Below are positions 44,535 to 58,589 of a DNA stretch of 64,000 nt, piece after piece. Origin of the DNA: Lycorma delicatula (Eukaryota; Arthropoda; Insecta; Hemiptera; Fulgoridae); assembly GCF_047948215.1 (NCBI RefSeq), contig NC_134456.1, forward strand, positions 197,668,034 to 197,732,033, in the 5' to 3' direction. Numbering within the stretch: the first letter of the stretch is position 1; each line of letters opens with the position of its first letter. The notes beneath the pieces were generated by a model. That model saw only the letters and a program-made list of their open reading frames with translations, was not told where the DNA came from and did not search any database. A program made the position numbers and the translations under genes.

Positions 44535-47500
44535 ACTAAACATGTAAATAAAAAAATATATACATATAAAAGACTAGACCAGAAATAGTGAGTATACCTA
44601 AATGAAAGTGCGATAGTATGCACTCATCAATTGAAAAGTATTTATAGAATAATGAAAAAATCGTCCAGAAGAAAAACTGAAGATGTGAAAAAACTAAATA
44701 TCAAAGCACTAAATATCTTATAAACTAAATTTCAATAAAATGGAAATAAATGAAATTTCAATGAAATGAATGGAAAATCCTATGAAAACATCAAGCAAAT
44801 TTCACATTCTTTAATTATATCTTTATTTAGCTGCCCCAAGAAAATAAAAAGTCAAATATAATCTCCTACAGTTCAAGCCACTCATTCCAGTAAAATTATT
44901 CGATCTATGATATAATAATAATAATGAAAAAGACTGTTATAATTTTTCTAACAAAATACTTGGTCAATTTTTACTGTACTTTTTTTTAACATCAAAGGTA
45001 GGTTTTACATTGACTTTCAAATTCTTCCTCTTTTAAAGAAATACTTTTTTACACTGTATATAGCTGCTGTCAATTTAAAAGTAGACAACATATGACTACT
45101 GTCCAACAATTTCTCTACCATACATCCAAAATTAGAAATGGTAGTTTTTATTTTGCTGCCACATGAGATATGTAGAATCTTTTCATGTAAAGATTTCATG
45201 AAAAGATACCAATATTTTATGATCTCTTTGGTCAAAAGAAAAGTGATTATAGCAGCCTTTCTCTAGGAGACAGAAAATATCTCAGTTTTTTCTCTGTTTT
45301 TCAGATCTTTGGTTCACAGACTCTCTTCAATGGATAAAAGTATGTCTATTTGTGTCATCATGGCCACAGTTCTCAACTCAGTGGCCTTATCACAAATTTT
45401 ATTCTTATTTTCCACCAGTGGTAATGTCTGATCATATTTTTTTTCAATTTGTTGCATAAATCGATCACTATAAAGTTGTTTTTTTTTGCTTATATTAAAC
45501 ATTCAAATAATAAAAGTACTCTTGCGTTGTAATGTTGATAAATAAATTTACCAATTGTACAGTTAACCTAATCTTGAAATTTTTTTAGCAACTAGTTTGT
45601 TAAACGATTTAAAAGAATCCACTTTCTTGGATGAATACAGTTAAAGTATATATGGCTTCCAATATGATGTAATTATGAAATCATCTCTTATAGAAACTGT
45701 TCCTCACAAGAGCTTTTCTTCCCTATTCTCAAATATTTTTTATTAAGATTATTTTGGATTTTTCTACTCAAGAAAAAAATATATTATGTTCTTTAAACCA
45801 AAATTATTTTGACCCTTTCTGTACAATAAATATCCACCTTTCAAATCTAACACAATTGGATAATGAAAATGTTTTACTTTTTAACAAAAATATGTGTGTT
45901 CTATTGTAATAAAAAAATTGAATGTTCTCAAAAAAATAAACAAATAAAAGATGTCTTGTAAAAATTTTTTTATACTTTAAGGTGAAAAAGGATTTAAAAA
46001 AAGTGATAGTTACCAGTCTATTCTGTTATTACAATTCTTCTATTGTTTTATCAAACAATTTATTTTATACTAACTTAATTGTTTAGTATTTTTGTTCATT
46101 TTTAAAATTGTTCATTAACTTAAATCTTGTCAATTAATAAGTCAGTTCTTTCTTTACATTTATGGTATAATTAAATTGTTGTATTTCATTTAATAAAATG
46201 ATTATGTTATCTCAATAGTATTGTAATTTTAATTTAAAATCAAATCCATCTTATAAAAGTATAATAAAAAACCCTGTAAGTCTACATTACATTAGATCAA
46301 AAAATTGTAAGTCTTATTTCTTTTATTTAGTTAATAATATACAAAATATGAATGAAAGACCAATTTCTTACAAAAAACATTTTAAATAAAAGTAATAAAA
46401 TAGTACAGCAAATAAGAATAACATTTCAAGCAAAATGCAACTTTATCAATCTACTAATAAACACAATATCAGATGTATGAGGGGATTCAAAATAAGCCAA
46501 CAATTTTTTTTTTTTTTTTTAATGTTCATCAATTATGTATTTATTCTAATAGTTCAGTTCTGTATTAATTTAAAATTTATTTTTAAAAATACTTTCAAAT
46601 TGTTTAATTATTTTGAAAATAACATTTACGATAGTTTTACATTAAAATGTCAAAATTAAAATCAAAGTTGGGAAAATCAAAAAATCTTTAACAACAATTA
46701 CAATGTGCAACAACATTTATTAACAATGTGTTATAAATCTTAAAAAATATCAAATTTGTTCTGGAATGGTTAATGACAAACATTACAAAAACATTAAATT
46801 ATCTTTCTTCAGGTGAAAGGTCATTCACAAGCCAAGAGAAAAAAAGATCAAAAGTGTAATTAAGGTGTGCAATATACAGTTTCAACCTACAGATCAAAAA
46901 TGGCCAACTTTAAAACACTTAATATGAAAATTAGAAAAAAAAAGATGTAAATTTTAAAAGTTGTACTGCTCCTACACTAAGAAAAATTATCCAAAAAGTG
47001 GGTTTCGATAGAAATACTAAGTACAATTACTAATGTAATATACATTACCACTATTAACAATGAAGAAAATTCAAAAGAATGAGGATACTGAAAAGAGGAC
47101 AGATGTACTGGATATAGTGACAAAATGGACTGTGTAATTTCTCCATGTACCTTAAAAAATACAATGACAAAAAATTTTTTTTGACACTGCCTTTCACGTT
47201 AAAAGTGAACAAAAATAAAATAAAATTTTTAACACTAAACACAGGAATTTTAATTATTAAATAACATCTTTTAATACTCTAAAGAAAAAAAAATATATAA
47301 AGCAAGACTTGTCATTGGAATAGACGACTTTAATAAATATGTATTTCATCATGTTTTTAACAATTTTTACCATACAGAAAATGCTTACCTTGAAAAGAGT
47401 AACCTTGAAGAGGCGCAATATTAAAAGGGAAAAACAAACCTTAGTAAGATTTTGATTGATGTGGGCTTTTGTATGAACACAGTGAAAAGTATGAGCTTGG

Positions 47501-50500
47501 TTTTAATTGAATAGTTGGTCAATTTTCAGTAAAACAAATTTAATTTTACTTATCTATAATCTGACATAATATAGGAGATATGGGTAAGGCAATGTATACA
47601 CAGATTAAACCCACACATAGTTTGCACTTGTAAATCAAGGAATGTATGTTCCAAGATGAAGACACACTGATACCAATTTAAAAAAATTCAAATTTAATTA
47701 ACACATTCAAGTAGGATTCATTCTGGGCACATTAATCATCCAGAAATTAAGTGGGGATTATAACAATGAGACAAACTTTAATATATTTACCAAACGAGAA
47801 ATGAATACCAAATCTCATTTGAAAGCCTCTACTTTTAATGGTCTAAGAAATAAGATTAAAACATTCCTTCCAACAATATACGTAAACTAAAACGCTTGAT
47901 TTAGTTAAGTTAGAAAAAGATAAAAGGAAATGATATATCATAGATGAAATAATGGAAGAAAAAGGACACCCAGTATTGAGACTTTCCCCTACTACAAGGA
48001 AACATTTTTATCACTGAAGAGGTGAAGAAAAAGTGATGTGAAAAGGTCAAAAAAGAGTACAAAAAACTGAAAGACCTATTAATTACAGATTCATTCATTA
48101 CAGATTACCTATTTATTACAGATTCATTCATTATAAGTTTGAAAAGCAAATAGTGAAAAAGTTTATGAGGATGATTTTGTCTGATGGAAGTAAAAGTGTT
48201 TTGAAATAACTGAACCGTAACTTGAAAATCATTAAAGTGATCTGAAGTAAAAAAGAACAAATCAGAAAAAAATAAAATGAAAATGTTAAGTCTAGGAAAT
48301 AAAAATTAAAACAAAAAAATGAATTATTACCTTTCAATTTCACCAGCTGAGAAACAGTCATCTATGTTACTTATAATTTAATTTATATATGGCATAAGGA
48401 GTCATACAACAAAAATACTATATACTACTATACTGTTGCACTAGAAAGCCGAACCTTTTATATGGTTTCATGATCTGTATAGTATATTCTATTAGAATTA
48501 ATAAAAATGTATAGCTTTATTATACTTAATTTCTTTCAATAATTTATATTTATTATTCTTAATTTCAAGCTAACTTTAGGGTGTGGCTTGTGATCAGAAC
48601 AGTATGATGTGTTGCATTGTTCTTTTTATATACAGAGTTGATCAATAAGAAGCCAAGTGGTTTTTGTTTATAAATTTTAAAATGTATGGTTTATGGATAA
48701 ATAACAGAGCAATACACAAAGACTAAGTTTGTTCTATGGCACTTTAGAGGCAAAGTATCTATTGCTCTGTTTACACTCACAGGGAGGACAAGAAGGCTGT
48801 AGAAAAGTTTATAAAGGGGTATATATAAAAATAAAACAATTCTAAGTTGTATACATTTATAAAAAAGGTCGTTTTATAACATTTTATGAGGTTATTTATT
48901 AAAAAATTAATTTTTATAGTTTACTTCAATGAAACGTTAAACAACATTCTAATCTTCTCATTTTGGGTCACCTTATTAAATCACATTACATGCATGACAT
49001 CCTTTACTACTTTAAGCCCCCACATGGGCCAGTTCTGATAACCCAATAGACAAGAAACTTATATAATTTTTGTTTCTGAGACTGAAAAAAAAAGAGAAAA
49101 GAATTTACTTGTATCATAGAGAGGAATGTTTATAAAATTAACTAGATGTTAGCAAAATACTTTATTTACAGAGGTGCATACAAAAAAGGAAGAAAATACA
49201 AGAGTAAAGAAAGTTATAAAAAAAAATCATGTTCACAGAATTCAAGTCTAGAGTTCACTTTCTATGAAAGGATAACAGCAGATCAAGTCAACAATGGGTA
49301 TCCCAAATGACATTTACAAAATTCTTTGACATGGTAACAAAATAAATTGTACACACAATTTTTGTTAATAAGAAAAGAGAGTAGTATGAACCATATTTGC
49401 ACAACACTTAACTGATAGGTTATTTCATACTAGAATGTAAAAAATTAATGCAAAATAAAGATACAATAAAATGTATCCTTCTAATTACAAAATATGACCA
49501 TCAAAGCAAACATAAATAAAAAAAATACCGTAATTAAAATAAAAATACTGATATACCTAAGACTAAGTAAAACATTTTTTTTTCAAAAATATATTCATAT
49601 AATATATTTTATATAGTGCATGAGATAAAAGTTACAATATCCATAAAAAGTTCAGTGAAACTGAACATGAAAAAACACCTACAAAGAAAAAATGGAATAT
49701 TTTGGGATATAATTAACAAATATTCATTAAAAAAAAAATGATGGTGGTAAATAACTATAACAGGACTTTTTTTTATAATAAAAAGATTATATATCCCTTT
49801 CAAAGATTATATATCCATCCTATCCTAATAGACACAAGTTTTTTTTTTATTAATTTATCTGCTCTAATTGTGAATCTGTGAGTTCATGGAGTTATTCTCT
49901 GGAAATGTTCTTATATTCACCTTTGCTGCCATTTTGTATGTATGTAATTTATGACTTATTACTTTGGGATTGTAATTGATGTCAGGGTTTTGCATATTAT
50001 CTCAGTAAGAAATAGAACTTTCTTTTAATAACATCTACTTTTTTGTAAGATGAAAAATTATTTCTTTATTGTTTAATGTTGATATAAATTTGACCGTATT
50101 AACATTTTTTATTAAAAAATTACTTCTTGATTTATGTCCCTGTAATGTACATGCAAGCAAAAATTATTGTTGATGCAACATGATATGCAAAGTTGATGAT
50201 TACTTTGGATTTGTATTTATTGTTAATAATTTATTTAATATTTAGTTTAATTTTTTTTATTAAATAAGTATTGCATTATTTATTAGATAACATCTATAGG
50301 CAGAAAGATGTATATATTTTTTTATATTTACCAGCAACAAAAGTTTTGTTAAAATAGTATTTGATCATTACTTTTTTTATTACATTTTTCTTTTAATTTG
50401 GAATTTTACTTATTCAGGAGTTGTATGGCTTTCGACTCTTATTAAACATTTTTTCACCCCAACAATCCATTGGATGCCTCAACTGCACAAGGTATTATTC

Positions 50501-51160
50501 AAGAAATTGATGATAGTCAAAAAATTACAAGATGATCACAAACTAGAAGTATTACAATCAGTAAATTATCTCCACTTAGGTGAATAATTATTATGTTAAA
50601 ACTTGGATACAGTCAAGAATATGACAAAAACACTATGCCGATGTGAAAAACATGAATAGATGAGTAGCATTATGTTATTTTTATTCATTATGTTGGCAAT
50701 TTTCATGCCATTAATTAGAAACATAATACTTATTTTGTACTTTTATTATGTAGCTGCTATTGAATCACTGATATTTTTGAAAATATTGTTGACAAACCAT
50801 GTTTTTGCAGGATCTGACTTCATAACAAAAGGAGATTAAGGGAAATATAAGAGTAAATCCAAAGAAGCTTTGTTAGAAAATAAAGATCTAAGTACTACTG
50901 CAAAGATATTTGTACATTAGAATGATTATACTACCAACCTAGCTGTATGGATTGCTATTGATCTAACTACAATAAAGGATATTAAGAGGAAAAAATGTTT
51001 AGCATCCTTGTGTATTTCTGAAAATAATAATTGTAATAATGATATAAATAAGGTAATTTTAATATATTATTTATTTTTATATATATTATGATATATTTTT
51101 TCTTAGACCTTTTATTGATGTTGTAGCATTAATGAAAATTTATCTCTATGATAGCAAGTG
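44535..51160. other. AT-rich stretch, almost featureless
   Basis: Low-complexity A/T sequence with a T16 run at 46505-46520 and a partly repeated ATTACAGATTCATTCATTA unit near 48080-48135. Apart from the weak minus-strand open frames at 45017-45502, no coding sequence is supported. Confidence 0.4.
45017..45502 (-). pseudogene. Possible decayed ORF of unknown identity
   Basis: Two minus-strand frames, 45502-45314 and 45235-45017, lie in line and are separated by only a few stops. They give about 160 residues of Lys/Ile-rich sequence (for example ATELRTVAMMTQIDILLSIE and LDSSHMLSTFKLTAAIYSVK). I do not recognise a family. The composition is less simple than chance frames nearby, so an old gene or element fragment is possible. 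It may also be chance. Confidence 0.18.
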
Positions 51161-51164
51161 AGAT

Positions 51165-51868
51165 AAAATCTTGTTTGTATTCTGTAAACAATTTAAAAAT
51201 ACTAAATATTCCAACAGATTTTACATAACTGTAAATGAAACATGGATCCACCACTATTCTTTTGAGATGAAACAACAGTCAATACAGTGGGCTACAAAGG
51301 GTGAATCTGCTCTGAAAAAGGCAAAGACTGTTACATCAACCGGGAAGGTGATGACTGTTTTTTGGAATAGTAACAAAATTTTGTTCATCAATTATTTTCA
51401 AAAAGGTAAAACAATAACAGGACAGTATTACATTATTACTTGACAAGCTGAAGGCAGAAATTGCAAAAAACTACCATATTTGAAATGAAGAAGAAAGTGC
51501 TTTTCCATCAGGATAATGCACCTGCTCATGCTTTGACAGTTACCAAGGCTAAAATTCACGAATTGCACTTTGAATTGGTTGACCAATCACTGTATTCACC
51601 AGATCTGGCCCAGCGACCTTTTCTTGTTTCTTAATCTTAAAGTTTCGCTTGGAGTCGAAAGAGATTTTCATCGAACGAGCAGGTTATCACATACGTAAAC
51701 GCCTATCTTGCGCAGAAAGATGCCAGCTACTATTTGGAAGGGTTACAGGTTAAATCATCACTGGAAAAAAAGTATCGACTTGAAAGGAGACTTTGTTGTA
51801 AAATAAAACTATATTAGACAAAAAAATGTCTTTCTATGTTAGGCTCAAAACTTTTCAGACAGCCCTCG
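51165..51868 (+). mobile_element. 5'-truncated mariner (cecropia/Hsmar-like)
   Basis: Only the C-terminal half of the transposase remains. FYITVNETWIHHYSFEMKQQSIQW (51220-51290) has Asn for the first catalytic Asp. LKKAKTVTSTGKVM and INYFQKGKTITGQYY follow, then VLFHQDNAPAHA (51498-51533, second Asp intact) and SPDLA (51595-51610), after which a one-base loss shifts the frame before the third Asp region. The 3' end is the typical CAGACAGCCCTCG followed by TA (51869-51870). No left terminal repeat was found. The motifs differ from the other two mariners in the window, so three mariner subgroups are present. Confidence 0.88.
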
Positions 51869-51874
51869 TACAAT

Positions 51875-54800
51875 GAAGAAGTAGACAGATTAGAGATGAT
51901 AACAGTGTTTTAATAAATAGGTATAGAAATGACTAGTTCCAGGATCAAATTTCATTCAAGAAGGAAGCACTGTAACGGAAAGATGTGATACAGCACTGAT
52001 AATCATAAATTGTTAACTATACACAACAAAAAAATAGATAAATCAGAAAAATAAATAAAATTTTATAAATTTTCATATAAAAAGTAAATAAAGACATTTA
52101 TGATTTTTTACAACATTCAACTAGCCATAATCGATAATCAGTTCTAATAAAAAAAGATGTAGATGTACTAGGAGTTTCAAAGAAATTACACATAGATTTA
52201 TTATATTTTACATTAGAACTCAATGATGAGCTTTTATAATGGAAAAAGGACGAGGTATCAAAAAGACATAGCTGGGCATATTATTTAGAAAATATAACAA
52301 AGAAATCACCACTGATAAAGCTGATCACATGCCAGGGTGTAATAAGAGGCAACTAGATGTAAATTTAGTTCATGCAAAGGCAAAACAAATGTTTATTGCA
52401 TAAAGCGCTATGAATTTTTTGTAATGATTTTTTTTATAATGATCAACAATCATTTGGCAAATTTAAAATGATAATTTTACTAATTGGAATAGTTTTTCCC
52501 CTATAAAAACAAACAATGTTCAAGTTAATTTTGTTTTACTGATATATTAATAAGAAAATCATTCTTACTTTATTTATGTAAAAACTATATTAAAAAAAGA
52601 ATACTGTATCATCATATTTTCTATTTATATGATCAATAAAGAGTAATCTAGATTCCATTTAGATCTCCACTTTTAAATTATAAACAAGTAAATATCAAAA
52701 CCTAACATTTCACATATTATTCAGATGAGATTCCCAGTTCAGTGGACATACTGAAAATAATCTAAAGAAATGAAATTTCAGTATAAGATTCAGCATGAAA
52801 CAAGTAATTAAAAATATTACCTCCCTCAAAAAAGATTTTTTTAATCCAAAGGAAATAATTCAGGTCTGAAAGGGCTAAATTCTTTTAAGAAAAACAAATT
52901 TGACTTAACATAAGGAATAAAAACTAGAAAACAGTGAAATTTATTAAACGCAATTTAAAATTTATTTAAAAAAAAAATATTTCTCACTACATGTGTTTTA
53001 CACACATTGACAACAGTCAGCTAAACTTTGTCATTTAAAAACATGGTAATGGTAATTTCAGAAATGTAATATGTTTTAAAAATACTTTTTATTAAAAATA
53101 TAATTACTAAAACACTTTTTAGCAATAATTCATATCTCAGTAATGGCACATTTATAATGTGTTGCTTGTGTTTGGCTACATTTACTTTCATAGAATTCTG
53201 TAGATGAACCTTATTATATAATGAGTAACAATAAGCAATAAAAATCCACATAAAACTAAATGAACAAAAAACTTTTCCAAAAATAAAACTAAATTAAGAT
53301 CTCAGTAAAACTTATTTATGAACTTTAAATTTGTTACATCAATATTAGTCAGTTTTCCAGTGCTTAATAATTCCATTACAACTGATTTATTAAAATATTA
53401 CCAATAAACCTAATAAAACATTTTTTTTGCATACACAATTCAAATTGAAAATTATAAAATAACTACAATAAATGAGCATTTAAATGAAATTTATTGATAC
53501 AGCCAAAATGCAAACTGTCTTTTTTCCTTTTGTTTTAGCGTTTCCCGACCCTACAATGTATAGCTTCACGAAGACATGGTTCAATCTCAGAATGAAGCTC
53601 AAGGTTAAAAACCAGTTTTTATTTTCTAATCATAATTACTTAGATATTTTGAAAAAAAAATCAGATAAAGATTCAATTACCATAGATTTAAAGCAATATT
53701 TAATAAACAATTCATGTTAAAAAAAAAGTTATGTGGGATTAAGTTATCGGCTAAAAACCACATCAAGTTTACTTTAAGTATACCACTAATGAACATAAAA
53801 ACAGATAATAAATTAATTTGAAATACAATCCTTTCAATTCAATCTCTTTTAAAACAAACAGTATTATACAGTTTTATACAAAATGTTAGGTTGATTTTAA
53901 AGCTGTTTTAACACTTTACAATGACTTTATAATGATTCCAATTTATTAAAAAAAAAAAAATCAATTTATAAAAACATTCAACAAAGTATTTTAACAGAAC
54001 TAGATTTTACAGGTTGACTGCCAAAGAAGTTCCTCCTTAATAGCCAATTAAGGCTTTTTCTATTTTGCATTATGAAAACAGATTCTATATTATCTAGAAT
54101 ATTATACTAAAAAAAAACCAAACAATTCCCACAAATAAAATCAAAAGTAAAACTTCAACTGAAGATCTGGAAAAAATGTAATCTCTTCCCAATAAAAAAA
54201 AAAAAATAAAACATCGAACAAATTATAAAAATATGACTAAGAAAATCAATAATGTTTAAAGTTAAATAATCACTATTGCCTTAACACTCTTTTGGTCCCA
54301 TGTCCAGAGTATGTTAGAGTGCACTGAAATAGTAGAGCTAATTCAATGAACACTATTGTTTATTTCTAATTACAGTCATTGTAAGGGCACACTGGTGTGT
54401 AATTGAAAAGATAAATTCTTTAGTGTTTTGTGCAATCCACCAAAATCGTTACACCAGAATTTTATCTTGTTTATAGTCACAAGGTAGAGTATTTTATAAA
54501 CAGGAGTAAAAAAAAAAAATAAACAGACTGGAGAAAAGTGTAACATTTAGATGTTTGTTAATTTTACATGCAGGCTGAATTAGTGAGTACCAGATCAGGA
54601 GGAACAATAAATAATGAAAATCTTGAACTCAAGGGACAATATTCAACTAAAGTATCAATAAAAATATTGTATTTTGAGGATGTTTCTCTAATTTAAATTT
54701 CTTCAATTTATTCTTCTTAGTTAAGCTTGTAATAAAATAATCTGAAAACAAAGATATGCACAGTTTACTAAATAAACATATTCTAAATGTAGTGATAACA

Positions 54801-56020
54801 GTAATAAAAACAAAAATATCAAGCATAATACACAATTTTTCTTCAAATTTCACCTGCTCTCAAAAATGTTCAGTGTCTTCATTTAAGCAAAATGTAATCA
54901 GAAAATTTAAATATCACTATTCACATTATTACAGTAAAAGAATAAGTCAATCTATTTTACTATATAAAATGAAAAATGACAGTAGGGTTAATTTAATGCA
55001 ACAATGCAGAAAGCAACAATATTAATTAAAATATAACAAAAATTGTTATATGAAATGCATATATTAACATTTCTATTCATTACTGACAAAAGCTCAAACA
55101 ACCACAACCTTTTATTATACTGCTTAGGCTCTAGCAGTTATAATGAAAACTATAAGTAAACGCCAAATTTACGATACAGATTAAAATTTACTTGCTATTA
55201 TAACAGAATGTTAGCAAAACAAAAATCTGATTCTAACCTTACAATAAAAGCTAGAAGGTATGACAGTCAACCTATTACATTAAACATCCTCACTTAAAAC
55301 ACCAACACGAGTATTTATTTAACAGTTGCTTACAAAAAATTACAATACAGAACATAAAACTTAATACACAAAACAAGTTCAACATAAAATTACATTATAA
55401 AAAATTTTAAACTAGTCGACGTAAAACTTATTATTAACTAATCATTACATTAAAACAAACACTAAACAGACAAAAATGTAATCACAGTCTTTCAATATAA
55501 TAAAATACAATATTATAAACATAATTCTAATCAATGAAAGTTAATGTATTCACACATTATATACACGAGTAATAAAACTATTTGATTGGTAAACGTCTTA
55601 AATATTAATATTAACAAACATACAAATTCTACTTCATATACTTTTTTAAAATATAATAAACACAAAATAGGATAATAAGAGCAGTACTAATATTAATAAT
55701 ACAGTACAAAATCTATAGTAGTAGTTTTATTGCAATTATGATATTCCTATCGTTTATTGTATAGAATGGAAATAATAATAATTATTATTATAAACAGCAG
55801 TCCTAATATAATAAAATTAAATGATATTGCAATTAATTAGTATTTTGTAGCAATAGATAATCAAATATTAATAAAAACTTGCAGTCTCACATATACACTA
55901 TTATCTATGAAATATATGGTTTACTAAAATAATAAAGGCAAATCTAGGAAGGCTTAAGTCAGATAAACTGAGTAAATAACCTTATTTTATAATAATAAAA
56001 AATAATGAACTTCTTTAGTT
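51875..56020. other. AT-rich stretch, no supported gene
   Basis: Low-complexity sequence with short chance frames. I see no repeat family or coding region that I can name. Confidence 0.4.
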
Positions 56021-56027
56021 TAATTAT

Positions 56028-56400
56028 TTGCTTCACTTTTTACTCACACATGGTAGAAAAGTATGGGCCAAGAGCAAATCGAATGATTCCCATACACAAA
56101 CGGCATTGATGAGGTTTCTGTGGAGCATGAAGGGTTGTACGAGAAAGGATCATATTGGGAGTGAAGTCATTCACGAAGAGAGTAAGATACAATCAATCAA
56201 CAAAACTAAAAGGTCAGACAATATTGAAGAAGGTAGATGAGTCACCTGTTACAAATGCTTCAATATAGGTTGCCATTGCGTGGTTGGTATTATAAACCAG
56301 ATGGAAGAAGAGATGTGGGCAGACAAGACATTGATAGGCACCGGAATGGACTAATCAAGCCTAAACTATACAGAAGGAAGAAGAGAGGAAGCTTCAATTT
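56028..56400 (+). mobile_element. LINE ORF2 C-terminal fragment
   Basis: GRKVWAKSKSNDSHTQTALMRFLWSMKGCTRKDHIGSEVI (56055-56175) matches the post-RT tail of many arthropod LINEs (YGxExW...ExxxLRxxxGxTRxDxIRNExI). After a short insertion or shift, LPLRGWYYKPDGRRDVGR (56270-56325) matches the next block, which usually reads RPxGRRxxGRPRxRW. Nothing upstream belongs to it, so it is a short 3' fragment, typical of LINE truncation. It is a different family from 5405-7400. Confidence 0.8.
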
Positions 56401-57981
56401 TTCTGGTTTGCTCTAATCTTAATATCTCTCATTAATGAATGAATATAATGGATATAAATTGTTAGTGTTTAAATGCACTTGCTCACAAACACAGATATCA
56501 TCCACTTATTCAGCTAACAGTATTTTAAGAGGGCAAAAAACAGCATAAAACCTGAATAAAAAAGAAAGAAAAAAATTTAGTTTTTGGTAAAACATGCATT
56601 ATAACTCATACATATATAAATGAAAATACATGCATATATATATATATATATACTCTGACTTATATATACATTTTTATAAGTATTTATATATATTTTATAG
56701 ATATAAATATACCATTCAATTAATTAATTTATTATAAAATAAATTTGAAACGTACTTCTTGTATTTCTGTTTTTGTCCATTAACAAATAGTAATCCTACT
56801 TTTTTATATCTAATACAAATAAATTATAACCATTTAAATTTTATATGAAATAAATTAAATTTAGGCAAAAAAAAAAAATAAAGCAGTGAATGACAATATA
56901 AAAAAAAATTGAATTTGTAGAAAAAGACACCGTACCTTTTTTACCATTTTACATATTATTAAAATATATTTTCCAACAAATAAAAACTATAAAAATAAAA
57001 GAGTAATTTTATTCAGATGGGAGTAAAGGTTCATGAATTTTCCCAGACATACCCATCTACCATGTAACAAAATAAGATTATTTTTTAACGGGTTGATTAC
57101 TTAAAAAAAACATCAGTTAACTGCATACATACATGAATATCTAAATCAGTGATCTGCATTAAACATTTTATTCAAGGTTGCTATCTACTTATTAGAGCAT
57201 TCCATTTGTTGTAAAAGTACAACTAGACTCAAAGGAGATGCAGTAGGGAGCTATTATTTCACAAACATTTAACTCTATAATAAGGACAATAAATATAGGC
57301 AGGTGGGAGAAGGTGCTTTATTTTCGCCTCATCCTCATCATCTTGCCACCCAACCAATCAAACAATTTCTCCTTTCTTGATGCTCTTGGTTGTGTTGAAA
57401 ACAATTCTTTAAATGACTTAGTTTACTCTTTATGCTTTAAAAACAAACTGCACTCAAAATATTAAATAGGCATCAATAAAACATTCAACATATATTTTCG
57501 AAATCTAGCATTTTAATAGTTATATCTTGTCATTTAATTATCTACTGTTTTTTATGTCAACATTTTAGTGTCTTCAAGCAATTTGTAAACTAAAAATTTA
57601 GTTATATTGTAGGCTTTGAATCAAAATTCTTTATTGCTGTTTTATTTTGCAATTACAAACATGTAACAGTAATACCTGACAAGTGTCTGTTACAGTAAAA
57701 CAGATATATTTTCTACATGGCTACACTCGTATTACAACATAAAGAAAAAAAAACATAATTTTTCATTAAGTTTCATTTTAAAACTCGTTCATGTCAAATT
57801 GATTACATTTGTAACAGTTATATATTTTAATCTATGTATTTTTATAATAAAGATTATTTATTGTAGTAAAATATAAAAACCTGTGTACATATAACAGATA
57901 AAATTCTAAAACATAAAAATAAAAATAATTTATTTTGAGTGGTTTATGGCCTAAAGATTTCCCTAATAATTATGATTATAT

Positions 57982-58013
<32 letters not shown>
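57982..58013. repeat. (CA)n(TA)n compound microsatellite
   Basis: CA units followed directly by TA units. Confidence 0.9.
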
Positions 58014-58320
58014 GGACCACTTAAAAATAAAAATTTTTTGACAGTTATTTATTTTTTATTTTTGCTTTAGATTAGTTTATGTGATCCTTGGAAAATAATT
58101 AAGGAAAAATTATAAAAAAACGCTAACTTTTTTTTTACTTTTCTGATAGCCTAAAGTCTATTGAAAATAAAAATGTAATTACTTTTTTCTGTGCAAAATT
58201 GAAATATATTTTAAAAATAAAATGAAATTAAGGTTGCTCAGCTATTACGGTAGCAATTCAAAATGAAATTTCTTCAAATTTTTTAAACAAGACTATCGCA
58301 TGGCAAAACATTGATTTAGT

Positions 58321-58390
58321 TTTTATTTTTTTATGAATCATAAAATTTTATGAATCATAAAATCATAAAATGATTCATAAAAAAATAAAA
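58321..58390. repeat. 21-bp perfect inverted repeat, 28-nt spacer
   Basis: 58321-58341 pairs exactly with 58370-58390. The spacer contains a further direct copy of ATGAATCATAAAAT, also found in the left arm, so one short motif occurs in direct and inverted forms within 70 bp. Confidence 0.92.
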
Positions 58391-58534
58391 TAAAAAATCA
58401 TTCACCATTTTGTAGCTCTTCTTTGATTAAATAGTTGGAAACTCTTCTGTAAGATGGCATGATTGCAAAGATTTTTTCAAAAGGTTCATTAATGAGTTTG
58501 TCATGTCCATTTGTTGCTATTTATAAGTTATAAC

Positions 58535-58559
58535 TTCCATGTATAAATTATACATGGAA
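58535..58559. repeat. 12-bp near-loopless palindrome
   Basis: TTCCATGTATAA pairs with TTATACATGGAA around a single base. Confidence 0.88.
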
Positions 58560-58589
58560 ACAAACAAAAGACAAAGAGAAAAGCTGTAG

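Larger units (their letters stand above)
56405..58585. other. AT-rich stretch with microsatellites and hairpins
   Basis: Holds (TA)n at 56633-56652, (CA)n(TA)n at 57982-58013, and the inverted repeats at 58321-58390 and 58535-58559. No coding region is supported. Confidence 0.5.

Noticed and set aside
46435..50400. Short open frames of 60-75 codons on both strands
   Set aside because: They are low-complexity Phe/Ile/Lys/Asn translations expected by chance in AT-rich DNA.
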